A DNA stretch of 64,000 bases from Pyxicephalus adspersus (lineage: Eukaryota; Chordata; Amphibia; Anura; Pyxicephalidae), in contig NC_092866.1 of assembly GCF_032062135.1 (NCBI RefSeq), positions 21,937,618-22,001,617 on the forward strand. Reading direction: 5' to 3'. The position numbers and the translations under genes were made by a program. How positions within the stretch are numbered: the first letter of the stretch is position 1; each line of letters opens with the position of its first letter. This document shows positions 12,945 to 24,615 of the stretch, piece by piece. The notes under the pieces are model-generated. The model was not told where the DNA came from, did not search any database, and saw only the letters and a program-made list of their open reading frames with translations.

Positions 12945-15900
12945 GTATTTTTTATTTATTTTTGTTAATCTGCATAGGACATTTGATCCAGTCCTATTTG
13001 ATGATTGGTAGGCCTTTTTAAATTCTTTTGAACACACTCAAGGGACAAAATGGCATAAAAAAGACCCCAGCTGTTTAAAAATGTAGCACACTGAATATTT
13101 GTAGATAAATGAGACTCAAGTATTTACACATATTTTTACATTTGGATAGAGTTCTTCTTGGGACATAATTAATTGCGTCCTGTGCTTGCATGAAAGCTTG
13201 CCAAAGGCTGTATGCTGGCAACAAACATAAGTGTTTTCTTTTTCAGTAATCCTAGGTATTTTAAGAATGTTGGGTGGTATATTACTCCACAGTAACTTAA
13301 AATAGCCTGACAACTTTCAATTATTTACATTTTAAATATAACCTGAAGTTAACATTTTACAAACTTATACAATTTTGAGCTCATTATATGAAGAAAAATA
13401 TACATGTTAAGGTTGCCTTCAATAAAAACACATAATGTTCAGGTAGAGTATTCAAAATCATTACACTTATTTTGTTAGAACTTGCAGTTAAGACTTTGGT
13501 GCAGGCTTTTGTAAATAGTGAACAAATATGGCGACCCTGATGTACATTTATAAGTTACAAACAGACAAATTGTTTCTTAAAGCTGAACTGAATCTGTGTT
13601 AGTGAGCTTTTTTCTTTGCCAAATTGTCCTAATGCCACACTTTTGTTTATGAACTCACAGTTCCAGGATCCGGACTTGCTGCTGATTTTTTTTCCAGGTC
13701 CACCATAATCACATTTTGCCTCTGGGCAGTCACTGATGATGTAGCTCCCATGAGAAAAAAAAAATCTAAAAAGTCACAAGGAGCAGGGGAATTTGTTTTT
13801 AAATAAATTTTAAATTGATTCTAAAAGTTTTGATAATCATTGAGGCTTACTAATGAGTCAAAAACTAATTTATAATGTTGGCACACTCTGTCATAATTAG
13901 ATTTATATGTAGAAATAGGTCGCCTGTAAAATATGGTAACAAACAGGTTTGGATAGCAATTTCCCCGATTTACCAGTTTACCAGAAAAAAAAAAACAGTT
14001 TTATCTGGATAAGCCAATAGATATCCCTAAAGAAAAGCCGAAATAACAAGCAAACTCAATTGAAATAACCTATAGATTTTAGTTAATCATTGCTCTGTCC
14101 TCCAATCTAATGTCAACACAGAGAAGGTAAATATAATTAACATATTTAGAGACCTAATAGATTACTAGCACAAACTTCCTGTTGCATAGTCCTAAAAATT
14201 TACACTTAACCCCTGCGGATTTGTCACTTAATGATAAATGCATATTGTATTTCCCAGTCCTATTTACTTGTATACAGTGTAAGGAACCTGAATTCCAAAC
14301 CTGTTAACTCCTATCATGGGATTAAAATCAAATCCCTATGTCTCTCTGCACACAGCTGATACCAGAAGATGTTTAAAAATTAATTATGTCAATGCTGAGT
14401 CAGCTCCAGCAAAATTACTTCCTATGCGAATACAGATCGGCTTAAAGCTACATTGTAAAGGTGCCCATAAAACTTATATAGGTTTAATAATTGATAGAAG
14501 TATTAGAAATGTCATCACTTAAATGTGTCCGTTTTTTATTTAGTAATGTATAAATTGGTATAATATTATTTAGGCCAAAAGATCAGCTAGCAATTTAAGT
14601 TACATGTTATGTTCACCTTTTTCAACCTTTTTATTCCTTACAAATCCCTGTAATGGTTTTCAAGGAGAACCTCTATATAAACCAATTTTGGGGGCTCACT
14701 TGTGGAACTTTAATACTATATTATAGTGTTAGAGACATACTATATTATTATAGTACTATAATAGACACCCAAATCCTCGTTAGAGACATGCAGCTGCCTC
14801 TACCAAGTGGCGTTGGCTGTAAACTTGGGCCCTGAGTTGAGAACATTTGCGTTTGATGATTTTCCTCCAATTCCTCTCCATTCTGACAAGGGATGACAAA
14901 GGGAAAGTTTATTGTAGGGAAGAGGTCTATTTGCCAGCATGGATTTTTTAGCCAATAGCCAATCTCTCAACCTTCACGATTACCAATAGTCTGCTATTCA
15001 CATAAACATACAATCATGTAGTATAGCCATGCATGCTGTATGTACCATCTGTATCCAATCCTTATCTAATATTATACCCAAAAAGGAAAGAGGGCCGAAT
15101 TATGTTGATTGTAATATAATAAAATACATTTACAAAATGGTCTTTCACCCTTGTAGCTTCTTCCCTAGCATGTTATTGTTTTGGGGAACTATCCCATACA
15201 GTATTGAATCCGTTCCTGCAACCAATTAGTATATTTGTTTATTAAAAGCGGTCTTTGTATTTGGGGTTTCAGTGATGTCATGCATCCTTTTCATGGAAAA
15301 ATGCATACCGAGTAGGGTTTGAAAACCCCTTTGTTCAAGTTTTACATTTTTTAGTGATTGATAAGATAATAGAGTGGATCCCTGGGATGAAAAGTCACAG
15401 GAAAAAAGAGATGGCACCAGGATGCACTGTGGGGGGGATCCAGACCAGTGGAGGCACTGAAGGTTCCACTTCCAACACATTGGTGTCAGATACCACAGGG
15501 CACCTTTTAGAGATTGTGGTATACACAACATGTGTTGATAAATAGAAGTAATGGGAGGGTTATGATAGAACAGACACAATATCGGTCTTAATATTTTGTC
15601 TGATCAGTGCATAGGTTAAATACATGATCCTTGCTCGGTACAAAATGTGCATAGAAATGTGTGTCTTGTTATGTGATTCATTTTCTAGATATATAATTAG
15701 GATCATTTGCTTCTAGGCTAGAATATCATTTAAAGAAAATGTTAACTAGGTGATTTAGTCAACATTGACAATCCCGGTTTACAAAGACTGATAGTGAGTA
15801 ATGAGTCTGCGAGTCATTATTGAATTCTAAAGTTACATAGTAGATTTTCAAGTTAATACTTTGGGTATTTGCAGAGTGCTGACAAAATGATAGATCTGCC

Positions 15901-16299
15901 ATTAGCCGTAGTGATGGTTATACACATTTTTTTTTCAGTAAGGAGTGCAAAGAGCAATAAACATGTAGAAAAAAGTAACTCATTGAAACTATTTATTAGA
16001 TGATTCAAAATATACATGTTGATTGGTTGTTATGGATTGCTGAACTTTGCACATTACTGCTGCTCTTTGCACTAATCAGCTTACTAAACAAGTCTGATGG
16101 ATTGTTTCTCTATTGCATAGCAAAATATGCAAATTTAAATAGGTGTTGACTACAAGAGAATCTGCTTTGAACTGTAACTCATTTTTTATTTTGTTAAAGA
16201 AACTTACAATATATCTTGCCATTACCAATCACCCGGTTTAAATAATGGTTATTTGGCTTTATGCCACTTCACTGCTGCATTTCTGACTTATGAATAATT

Positions 16300-16440
16300 T
16301 GTATTTATATAGCACTGTTCTATATATTAGGACATATTAATCCCTAACTGGCCCTTAAAGACAGTCCCTCCATGCAGATAATGCCCCAAGTTTTGAACCA
16401 GGGACCCTAGTTCTACAAAGCAAGAGTGGCACTATGCTGC
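16300..16440 (-). repeat. SINE-like remnant
   Basis: TTTTGAACCAGGGACCCTAG at 16390-16409 resembles the reverse complement of a tRNA-type box B (GGTTCAA), and the following GCAAGAGTGGCACTATGCTG fits a known vertebrate SINE pattern (GCGAGAGTGCTAACCAC). The left end shares the TTTATATAGCAC motif with the unclassified repeats. Ends and class are uncertain. Confidence 0.45.
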
Positions 16441-18274
16441 TTGTGTACAGAGAACATTAAAGAAAACCAGGATACTTGTTTCAGATTAGTGATATATTTA
16501 TTGAAGCCACTAAATCTAGACGCCAGAAGCCAAATAACTAGTGTCTTTAAATGGAAAAGACCAGCAGAGGTTTCTTCAAACACATGTGGCAGAAGTCAGA
16601 TTGGCAAGTACTTGCCATGGCATTAAGCAAACTTTTGTCTGTATTTGTCCTCCATGTCTAATTACATGGAATGTCCCCATAGGGCATATGTAGCAGTGAT
16701 TTGAGCACAGATAACTATTTTTCCATTGGCAATCCAGTGTTGGTGTCTACTTAGAACCCAAAAGTGGAGTACACAGCAGTGATATCTTCACAGAGATTGC
16801 AGGTGTCCCCCTGGTGCACATCTGCAGTGCTGGGTCCTACACATTGAAACATCACTGAAGAGAGTTGGATGACTAGGTGAGTGGATCCTGCTTTATAAAG
16901 GAAGGGAAAAAAAGGAGTGATGGAGGTTCCTATTAGCAGAAGTTGACCAAATAATTGGTCTTCTTTTAACTTCCAGAAGCATGCTCTTGACCCCTGCTTA
17001 CATAATTGGAAGTGCCATGACTACTTGGTTCTTAAGTGCATAGAAAATGTATACAACATAGACCGAGGAGTGTAAATTAATATTTTTTTTCATCCTATAT
17101 GTATGTTTCAGCTAACATTTTTTTTTGTATTAGTGTTAGTTATACTACAAATATACTATTTTATGCACAGCAGAATAAACACTTTAGTTTAATATGCAAA
17201 CCTAATTGTGAACCAATAGGATAATAAGTTTTGGATTTTTAAATCAAACTAATAATTTTGTATGTACATCTATACATTTTGTTTTTTTTTCTATAAATGG
17301 TTTGCATACCCAGCATTTTCTGTTGGACTTTACCCCCAAGACATGTTGTTCAGCTTGAGTGTTTTACAGTCTGCCTTACACATTTAAATACCTAAAGTAT
17401 AGTAGTAATCTCCCAAAAACATTGCAGCTATTTTCAGAACATTCCTCTTACATCTTTTTTCAGCAGTCTCCATTACGTAAACCATGTTCAGTATAATGGG
17501 AAGCTTGCTTTAGAGTAATTATATTTAAAAAGGGCTATCATGTTACTGTTATTTTTGTTGTAAACACGCAGATCAAGTGTACATTTCTAAGTGTACTTTT
17601 GTGCTGACAGCTATTAGATGACTTTGTATTGAAATAGCCGTTACTAATGCAGAGCTAAAAATTGCTGAAAAAACATTTATAAATATAGTTTATACAATTT
17701 AATATTGAAAAAAACAAAACAACACCACTAGCAACAAAGACATTTATATGTTGTAAAGAGTATGTAAAAGGAAAAAGTCTTGGTATTGGTAAAATCTGGC
17801 ACTGAAATATATGTGTTGATATCTTGTTTACTTCACATAGCCATTCACACATACACTCTAAAAATAAGAAGTGTGATTTAAATAGAATCATTAAACGTTT
17901 CATCTGTTGATATATAAACATTTCTTTTTAATAAATGGCATAGCTGGAACAAATGGTTTCACCCATTCTATGGGACCATCAAAGTCCAATGTTTTGACAA
18001 GTTCACATTTTGCACGTTGGAAGTATAGGAATATCATGTTAGCACACAGATGGTAAAAGGGAAAGCTATAAACAAATACAGAAAAAGGTCATGCACAAAA
18101 GTTGAGGACGTCAAATGTATCAAACTTGATGTTTATGCACCCATTCATCCATATTTGTTCAATGTGTTACCAGGCATCAGAACTTCATTGGCTTTGTCTT
18201 GGGGTGGCAGTGAAATGAATGGTGCCGCAAGCTTACCACACACATTATCTATGTTAGCGCTGTGCATTGCATAA

Positions 18275-18577
18275 AGCCACATACACACCTGCAATTATTG
18301 TCATTGGAAAGGATCTTTGACGATCCGTTCTAACAAAAAAAGACTGAAAGATGCATGAACGAGTGTTCTACATACAGCACCGTTCTGCTCTATGGAGAGG
18401 GGAGGAGTGGAACAATGGAGCAGCACCCTGCTGTGCGCTCTTCCCCTTTCATTAGGATCGTTGGTCGTCCATGGATCCGCCAGGATGGTCGTTCGGATGA
18501 TGAAAGACGGGCGCTGTACACACGTCAGATTCTGAGTGGATTATTGGGCTAGAACCATTGGACGTGTGTACGTAGCT
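18275..18577 (+). mobile_element. Harbinger-like MITE, copy 1
   Basis: Ends AGCCACATACACACCTGC and GGACGTGTGTACGTAGCT are inverted repeats of each other. The flanks are TAA (18272-18274) and TAG (18578-18580), consistent with a degraded 3-bp TWA-type target site. The inside includes GGATCGTTGGTCGTCC and GGATGGTCGTTCGGATG and no transposase. Confidence 0.7.
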
Positions 18578-20660
18578 TAGATGTGCACCTAGGAATTGGT
18601 TACACAGCAAATAGATGGCAAGTCACTTTACCTGCTTAAAATAAGTTTTACTTTGTAACTAAAATTTAATTTGAATTAGGCTTCAAATTGGAATGGATAT
18701 TACTTGGTTACATTCCTGTGTTTTGTTGTATGCTTAGGTATGATAAAACATAAACATGTCTGTTTAATGTATGATTAACAGTTTATCCAGTGACCTTGGT
18801 TTAACCTTTGATTTTTTTTTTTTTATTTATTTAGTTTGTGTATAGTTATTTATTATTAGGACTATAAAAGAAAGATTGGTTTATAAACTCACTTCATTTT
18901 TTTTTTTTCTTTTTGTTAGAACATATCCTTTTGGTTTCTTACTGTATAATGGACAATTTATTGGAAACCAAGAATCATTAGAAATGGAAATAAATCATTG
19001 GATACCCTAGAGTAGATCTGGCCGTTACATACTGAAATGTGTAATACTAGCTCTCTGTTTTTGTCACCTAGTCATTTCACTTTCACTAGCTTAACATTTG
19101 TTGTTTATCTGAAATAACACAATCAAACATAGACCAGAGGGAGAAACATTGTTACATTACAGAATAGTTTTGTTTCTTGTACACATCAATGATGCTTGGT
19201 TATGTTTACAACATTCAGCTCCAGAGATTTTTTGTTGGAGATCAATTTTCCTGCTGTTTGGACATAATACATCAGTTTTTTATAACTTATTCCAGTAGTT
19301 GGTGGACAATAAAATGTAATTTTTCTTCAGCGTATGCACTTACAAGATGAAATTGTTTTGAGGACAAAAGACGAACCTAAGTGCAGCTACAATGATCTAT
19401 TACTTTTTATTTTAACTTTGTGGATATTTTCTTTTATACTTTTGATCTCATAGTGGAACTTTTGTTTTTGTTTTGTTTTTTTATTACTACTAATGGGTAA
19501 CTTATGGCAAAGCTATTGCAATGCCTCAAGAAAGTCCATCACTGCCAGTGGAAGTCTATTAGTTCTGTTTGACCACAAAAAAAATCCCACGTGGCTGAAA
19601 TTTTAAGGCCAGGATGTGATTTAAATGTGGGCTGGGAATTTGGAATGCATTACAAATAGCAACTTAAGGGAACTCTACAAAGGGGGAGGGGAGGGGTAGG
19701 AGGAATAGGGAAGGTAGGGAGAATTGTGTAAAGGCAGTTTAGCAGTAACACAATGTCACACAAAAAAACATCTGCTTTAACAATTGCCAAGTATCCAACC
19801 AACAACCACCATTAGTGAAGAACACTATTCTGCAGTTTGAGATTGGGGTAGCAATGTGTTAAACTGTTGTAGTACAGTATTGAATCCAGGAGAACTACAT
19901 TTGTGTACAATTTTCAGTTTTTGAAGTTCCCATGGTCATCAGTTCCTCCATACAGTAAATATCTTTTACTCTTTGCAAGCATTGTCCAATGGTTTGGGGG
20001 CTATCCTGTTTCCAGCGTGCACGCCTTCGCTTGCTCCTCCTTCTGATGCACCTACCTCATGCTGAGGATTTATGGGCCAGCACCAACTTTACCTTTCTTG
20101 CAACTGAGATACTAGCCCATCAATAAATGTTACTTGTTATAATCGTGATACTTATGCAAAATATTGTAATGTGTTAATGTATATGAGCTATTAAATTCTT
20201 AGTTATAGCTACTGTGCTATAACAGACACATGAAAAATTGTTTTGTGTCCAATGAAGAAGCAACAAAGTCATTCAATCAAACTTTTATTAAAAATATGGA
20301 CTCTTTAAAAACATATCTACCTCTAAGAGCCCTCGGCTGTTAAAATTCCAGCAAAGGTATTTACTAAGGTGGGAAAAATCTACAATTTTGTATTTTCTTT
20401 CCTCATTTTCACCTATTTTTTCTTTCCTCGAAAATGAGTGCATTAGTCACATATTATTGTTACTGCAAAATGTATTAATAGATTGGTTACAAGAAAATTT
20501 CTTACCTCTGATCTAATAAGGAAATAAAAAAAAAAACTGACCTTGAGGTTCAGCTATTGGAATTCCTCATGATTCAATGCTCTATTTATAACAATGTGGG
20601 CCACAGATGAAGCCATATGTCTCAGTGGTTAGTTCCACTCTACCTGTGATATACAAATCA

Positions 20661-20663
<3 letters not shown>

Positions 20664-20695
<32 letters not shown>
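20664..20695. repeat. Poly-T run
   Basis: A run of 32 T. The bases just before it (TCTCAGTGGTTAGTTCCACT) faintly resemble a tRNA-derived SINE head, so it may be the decayed end of a retroposon, but no clear body is seen. Confidence 0.6.
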
Positions 20696-20698
<3 letters not shown>

Positions 20699-21194
20699 GC
20701 CCCCATAAAAGAGGATAATTTAACAAAGCACCCTTCCAAACTAATTGCACCTTGTTTGGTCCTGGTGTTCAAAAGCCTAGCACTGGTTTGGGGCTCTTAG
20801 AGGAGGGCGTGATTTTTTTAGAACTACAGCTTAAAGAACCTGCCTGGTGCTGAAGGGAATGTGGATGCAAACCTCCATCCATCTCCAATTATAGTGTTGG
20901 CAGCCTATACTCTGGGTACACCTTATAAATTTGAGACAAGAATTTTATAAATGTGGTTTATATAAAAAATAACACTGCTTTTTTATTTGTTTGTTTTACA
21001 AGTAGTTTAGATATCCTTGGTAATTTCATGCTTCAATATTTAAAGACAATATGACCAAAGTTATTCTATAAGTTAGCTTTTCCAATACTAAGTTACATGA
21101 TTTAAAAAGGTGTCAAGTGCGCTTCGAGTTTAATTATGCTCGGGCCAACCACAGTATTATTCTTAAGTAAAAGAGAGTCCCTGCTAGGAAGCTG

Positions 21195-21530
21195 TAAGAT
21201 ATTTACGCATGTCCCCAGCTGATCACACTGTTCCTAAATTATAAGCTATTAATTTTAGGCTAATAAAGATGCAGGAGATATGTCACAGTCCTTCAGGTGG
21301 ATGCTTTTCAAATTAGACGGACCATTGAAACCACCTGCTAGTCCTAATGCTGAGGGCCTTGTGTCCCTCATCGGTACACTGCAGTGTTAACATTGTTACC
21401 AATTTTCCTAATTTCTCCAGGGGAAATACTAATTAATGGATACAGTTCGCAGCTGATTAGCAGTAGTTTCTTCAGTAATTACATTCGCATGCTAACTGTT
21501 CAGAAGAGAGTCCTAACCCAGTTCTTATTT
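21195..21530. promoter_or_regulatory. Candidate conserved non-coding element in intron 1
   Basis: A repeat-free stretch of balanced composition with several homeodomain-type cores (TTAATTTTAGGCTAAT, ACTAATTAATGG, GCTGATTAGCAG, AGTAATTACATT). It reads unlike the AT-rich, run-filled flanks. Conservation is not shown by this window; this is an inference from composition and motif density. Confidence 0.3.
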
Positions 21531-21933
21531 CACTGAAAGACTCATTTGTTTTCCAAATTATTTTGGCCCTTGAGATAATAGCTGTTTTTAATCCAGTGGA
21601 ACTTTTTTGTTACCAAATGTAAATTAAAGGTGAATTTGTTATGTATTATTTGTAACACTAGGTGTAATGTTGGTGCAAGTTGGCGTTTGTATTTTGCTGC
21701 TGATACCCCGAGTATAAAGATCAGTTTTAACATGCAGTTATTGCTGCATTCACTTGATGCTGCCTGTTTTAAGCTATAATGCATCGGGACCACCAATATG
21801 AAGTATAGTCTGTTCTCCTGTAGGAGACACCATTAAAAAAAAGTGTTGAATTGAGGCTTGGCTAAGGATGAATACATAACCTTGACACTGGACACCATAT
21901 ATGACATATTACGAGTTCAACAACAAACACTAA

Positions 21934-22351
21934 GGCTAGGTACACACGTGCAATATTTTTCAAAAGAAAGTGAACAACTAACGACAGTTTGATTATTCAC
22001 TTAATATTTTGAACTTTTGCATAGTGCAGGATTCTGTACATGCTGTAACGATATGATCATTCAAATATTATCCACTAATGTACACACACTAGATTAGATC
22101 ATTTAAATGATGCAGGAATTGACGTTTGCCGTAAAAAGCGTACCACAGAACAATCCACGATCTCTAAATTACCGTACACACAATAGGTAGTGGAACAATC
22201 GCCGCCCAAACGGATCCTCCAGGACGGTCGTTTGTTTCCAGAGACATTCCTTTTTTATCGACGTTTTGCACTTTTTTTGTTAACAATTATCGAAAGATTG
22301 GTTGTTAATAGGTTGTTTCTGACGACAAGTATTGTATGTGTGTACGTAGCC
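21934..22351 (+). mobile_element. Harbinger-like MITE, copy 2
   Basis: Ends GGCTAGGTACACACGTGC and GTGTGTACGTAGCC are inverted repeats and match copy 1 at 18275. The flanks are a perfect TAA (21931-21933 and 22352-22354), which supports a 3-bp target duplication. The inside shares the GATCCTCCAGGACGGTCGTT block with copy 1 and is otherwise more diverged. Confidence 0.75.
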
Positions 22352-23397
22352 TAAGGGGAATCTGGGGAGATAATTAGTAGCTGTTATAGGAGTAATCAAT
22401 GCATTTGCCCTTTCTAGAGATTCTGCTTTGATCAGATCAAAACACATTCCCCTACACCTTTAGAATAACACATAACCTACTGCAGTGTTATTGATGAACA
22501 ACCCAGGCATTGTTTTCAAACCCAGTCTAATGCTGATGACGCCTTCACTTTTAAAAGAATTCTCATGAAATATTAACCAGACCCTTATCTAGACTAGGTA
22601 GTTGGAAAAGAAGGCCCATTCCAGGGCTTACTCCCCACATGCACATTCACTTCCCCCAAACCCCCTATTGAGCTTTTGTGTGCATGTGGGGTGGTTAATA
22701 AAATCTGGAGGCCTTTTAATAAGTAGTCCACCAGACATCTTTTCAAATAGGTCCTAAAATGTTTAAAAATAAAAATGTATCTTGTATACTTTTTAACCAA
22801 AAATATGTATATATGCATTTAGTAAATATTTGTTTAATATACATGTTTGTTCAAATGAGTTTGTTTCTTCTGCATTTACAGTTGTTTGGTTGGAATGGCT
22901 GCCTTGTGGTAAATAATGATAACTTGCTATGTGATATTGCTATGAATTCAAAACAGTGTTGTGATCTTTCTTATAAAATTTTCATTTATTTTGCAAACCT
23001 AAGTAGCTACCATTAGTGTTTGGACCCTTTACATTCTATGTTAAAAAGACTTTACACCAAAGTTATACTAGACCTTTCAGATACTTTGTATGAACATACA
23101 TGCTTCTGTGATCGAACGCCATGTTTTTTTTTTCTGAGCCACTGTATTTTATGCATAAAATATCATTTTGTTGGAGTGGAACACAGTAATTAAATTTCTA
23201 ATGCAGGGTGACTTGCTGCCTGGATGCTTTCAGATTTCTGTTTTTCTGAGAAACAACATTTATCTTCCTCTGATATGATGGATGAATAGAAATGTTTGTT
23301 ATTGCTTGTTTGGATCATTATAAGCTGAAATATATCAAACTCCAGATTTGCTAAGCAAAACAATCTTCTTTTTTTTCTCCCCGCTATTTTTTTTCAG

Positions 23398-23460
23398 TTT
23401 GGAAATAACAACTACATGAATATGGCAGAAGCCAATAATGCATTTCTCGCCGCAAATGAG
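23398..23460 (+). CDS. TOX3: TOX3 coding exon 2 (N-terminal region)
   Basis: This 63-nt phase-0 exon encodes 21 residues beginning FGNNNYMNMAEANNAF and ending AANE. In other vertebrates this block (FGNNNNYMNMAEANNAFFAASE in human, from memory) follows the first-exon sequence ending in YGYSK. The acceptor is an excellent polypyrimidine tract plus CAG; the donor is GAG|GTAGGT. The frog copy has one Asn fewer in the Asn run and small changes at the end (LAANE). The segment lies in the N-terminal part of TOX3, ahead of the HMG box, and has no known fold. An alternative donor six bases further on would add Val-Gly but fits the consensus less well. Confidence 0.93.
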
Positions 23461-24416
23461 GTAGGTGTACTTTTATCTCTTCTCATATACATCTGTTTGC
23501 TTAGATAATTTAGCAGACAGGGGATAAATAAGATTGAAACTCTGCATCTGAATGTGTTTCATGGAGCACAAAATAAAGACTTTAATGAGAAAGAAAATAA
23601 CCTGACAGTACTACATTACCACTCAATTTAGCTGGCCATAAGGCAGATACTCCTACAGCATGCCAATGTGGTAGGCACTTGCCTAATGGGAAATCAAGCA
23701 CTCTGAACAAGTAGACTTTTCTGACAATTAGAAACACATGGATTTTTGAAATTCTGCTGGAAATGCCTTTATTCGTAGTATACCAATATTACAGCCTGTA
23801 GAAAACCACTAGTAAACATAATGGTAGCAGATCGCCCCACATTTTTTAACTATACTATTACTAAAAGCGAAAATGTAGTTGTATGCTTGGTGTTTTTTTC
23901 TTCATGGGGCTGGATATGTTATTTATTAGCCATACATTTCTAAAAAAAAATTTGACCACTAAAGACAAGTAAGCTTTGAGAGTAAACAAAGAAGCCAAAC
24001 GCAGTATGTACTGGTTTAGATTACCCTACCACAATGTCTCATTTTCGGAAATCCCAACCATTCCATTCCACAGTATAGGAAATTGGTATCCATGCTTCTA
24101 AGAGTCACCCAATGAGCTTTTTAGCCCTATACCATTATGTCACGTTTTAATAATACACAAAATTTGCACACAATTTCCATTGCAGAAAGATAGATGCCTT
24201 AGACTAAATAAGTAGGATCCTTTGCTTACCTATAAGACATTTTACCATGGCAAAGCCACTGGGTGTATGAGCTAATATTTTCATATATCTTAGATTATTA
24301 TATATGAAAATAGATTTTTTTCATATGTATCTTAGATAGATGTATGGATCAATGTTTTACTCTAAGTTTACTTTTGTTTATGAATATTAATATGGCATAT
24401 ACACTTTTGCCCATGT

Positions 24417-24615
24417 GGGCCTTATTTTTTTAAAGCTCTCCAAGACTGGGGAAAAGAGACTATTAAGGGTAAACTTAAAAGGAGTTCTTAAAAATATTTT
24501 CCATTGGCAAATTATTTCAATCCTGGACAAGATCCCTTCCAGGTTTGCTGTTCACCCTGATTCATCCATGATAGTCTATACTCTCCACTCTTGGAGAGCT
24601 TTATTTAATCAAGCC
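24417..24615. mobile_element. Foldback MITE, complete copy
   Basis: The outer arms GGGCCTTATTTTTTTAAAGC and GCTTTATTTAATCAAGCC are inverted, and the inner bases continue the inverted match (CTCTCCAAGACTGG against CCACTCTTGGAGAG). Same family as 1-88, 33375, 37421 and 49815. No coding capacity. Confidence 0.8.

Larger units (their letters stand above)
1..23397 (+). other. TOX3: TOX3 intron 1 (3' part)
   Basis: No exon of TOX3 or any other gene could be recognised here. The stretch ends in a strong acceptor: a long T/C tract followed by TTTTTTCAG at 23389-23397. It is AT-rich and interrupted by repeats listed separately: a foldback element end, hAT, pogo-like, five-hairpin, TA-flanked, Tc1, long unclassified, SINE-like and two Harbinger-like elements, plus a TA microsatellite and a poly-T run. 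Between them, 90-1500, 2700-4640, 5070-7360, 8910-11580, 12130-16290, 16450-18270, 18585-21190 and 22360-23390 hold only AT-rich unique-looking sequence in which I see nothing definite. All open frames in it are short and resemble no known protein. Confidence 0.75.

Noticed and set aside
12828..13037. Open frame of alternating Tyr and Ile
   Set aside because: Direct translation of a TA microsatellite; the same holds at 39246-39503 and 61855-62037.
15226..15579. 117-codon minus-strand open frame
   Set aside because: No recognisable domain, no known relatives and no flanking gene structure; length is within chance for 64 kb.
1..23397. Search for TOX3 first coding exon and CpG-rich promoter
   Set aside because: No match to an ATG exon starting MDVRFYP and no CpG-rich block was seen, so it was placed upstream of the window. 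An alternative first exon could have been missed by eye.
23461..23466. Alternative exon 2 donor after GTAGGT
   Set aside because: It would add Val-Gly, has a weaker donor context, and departs from the family sequence.
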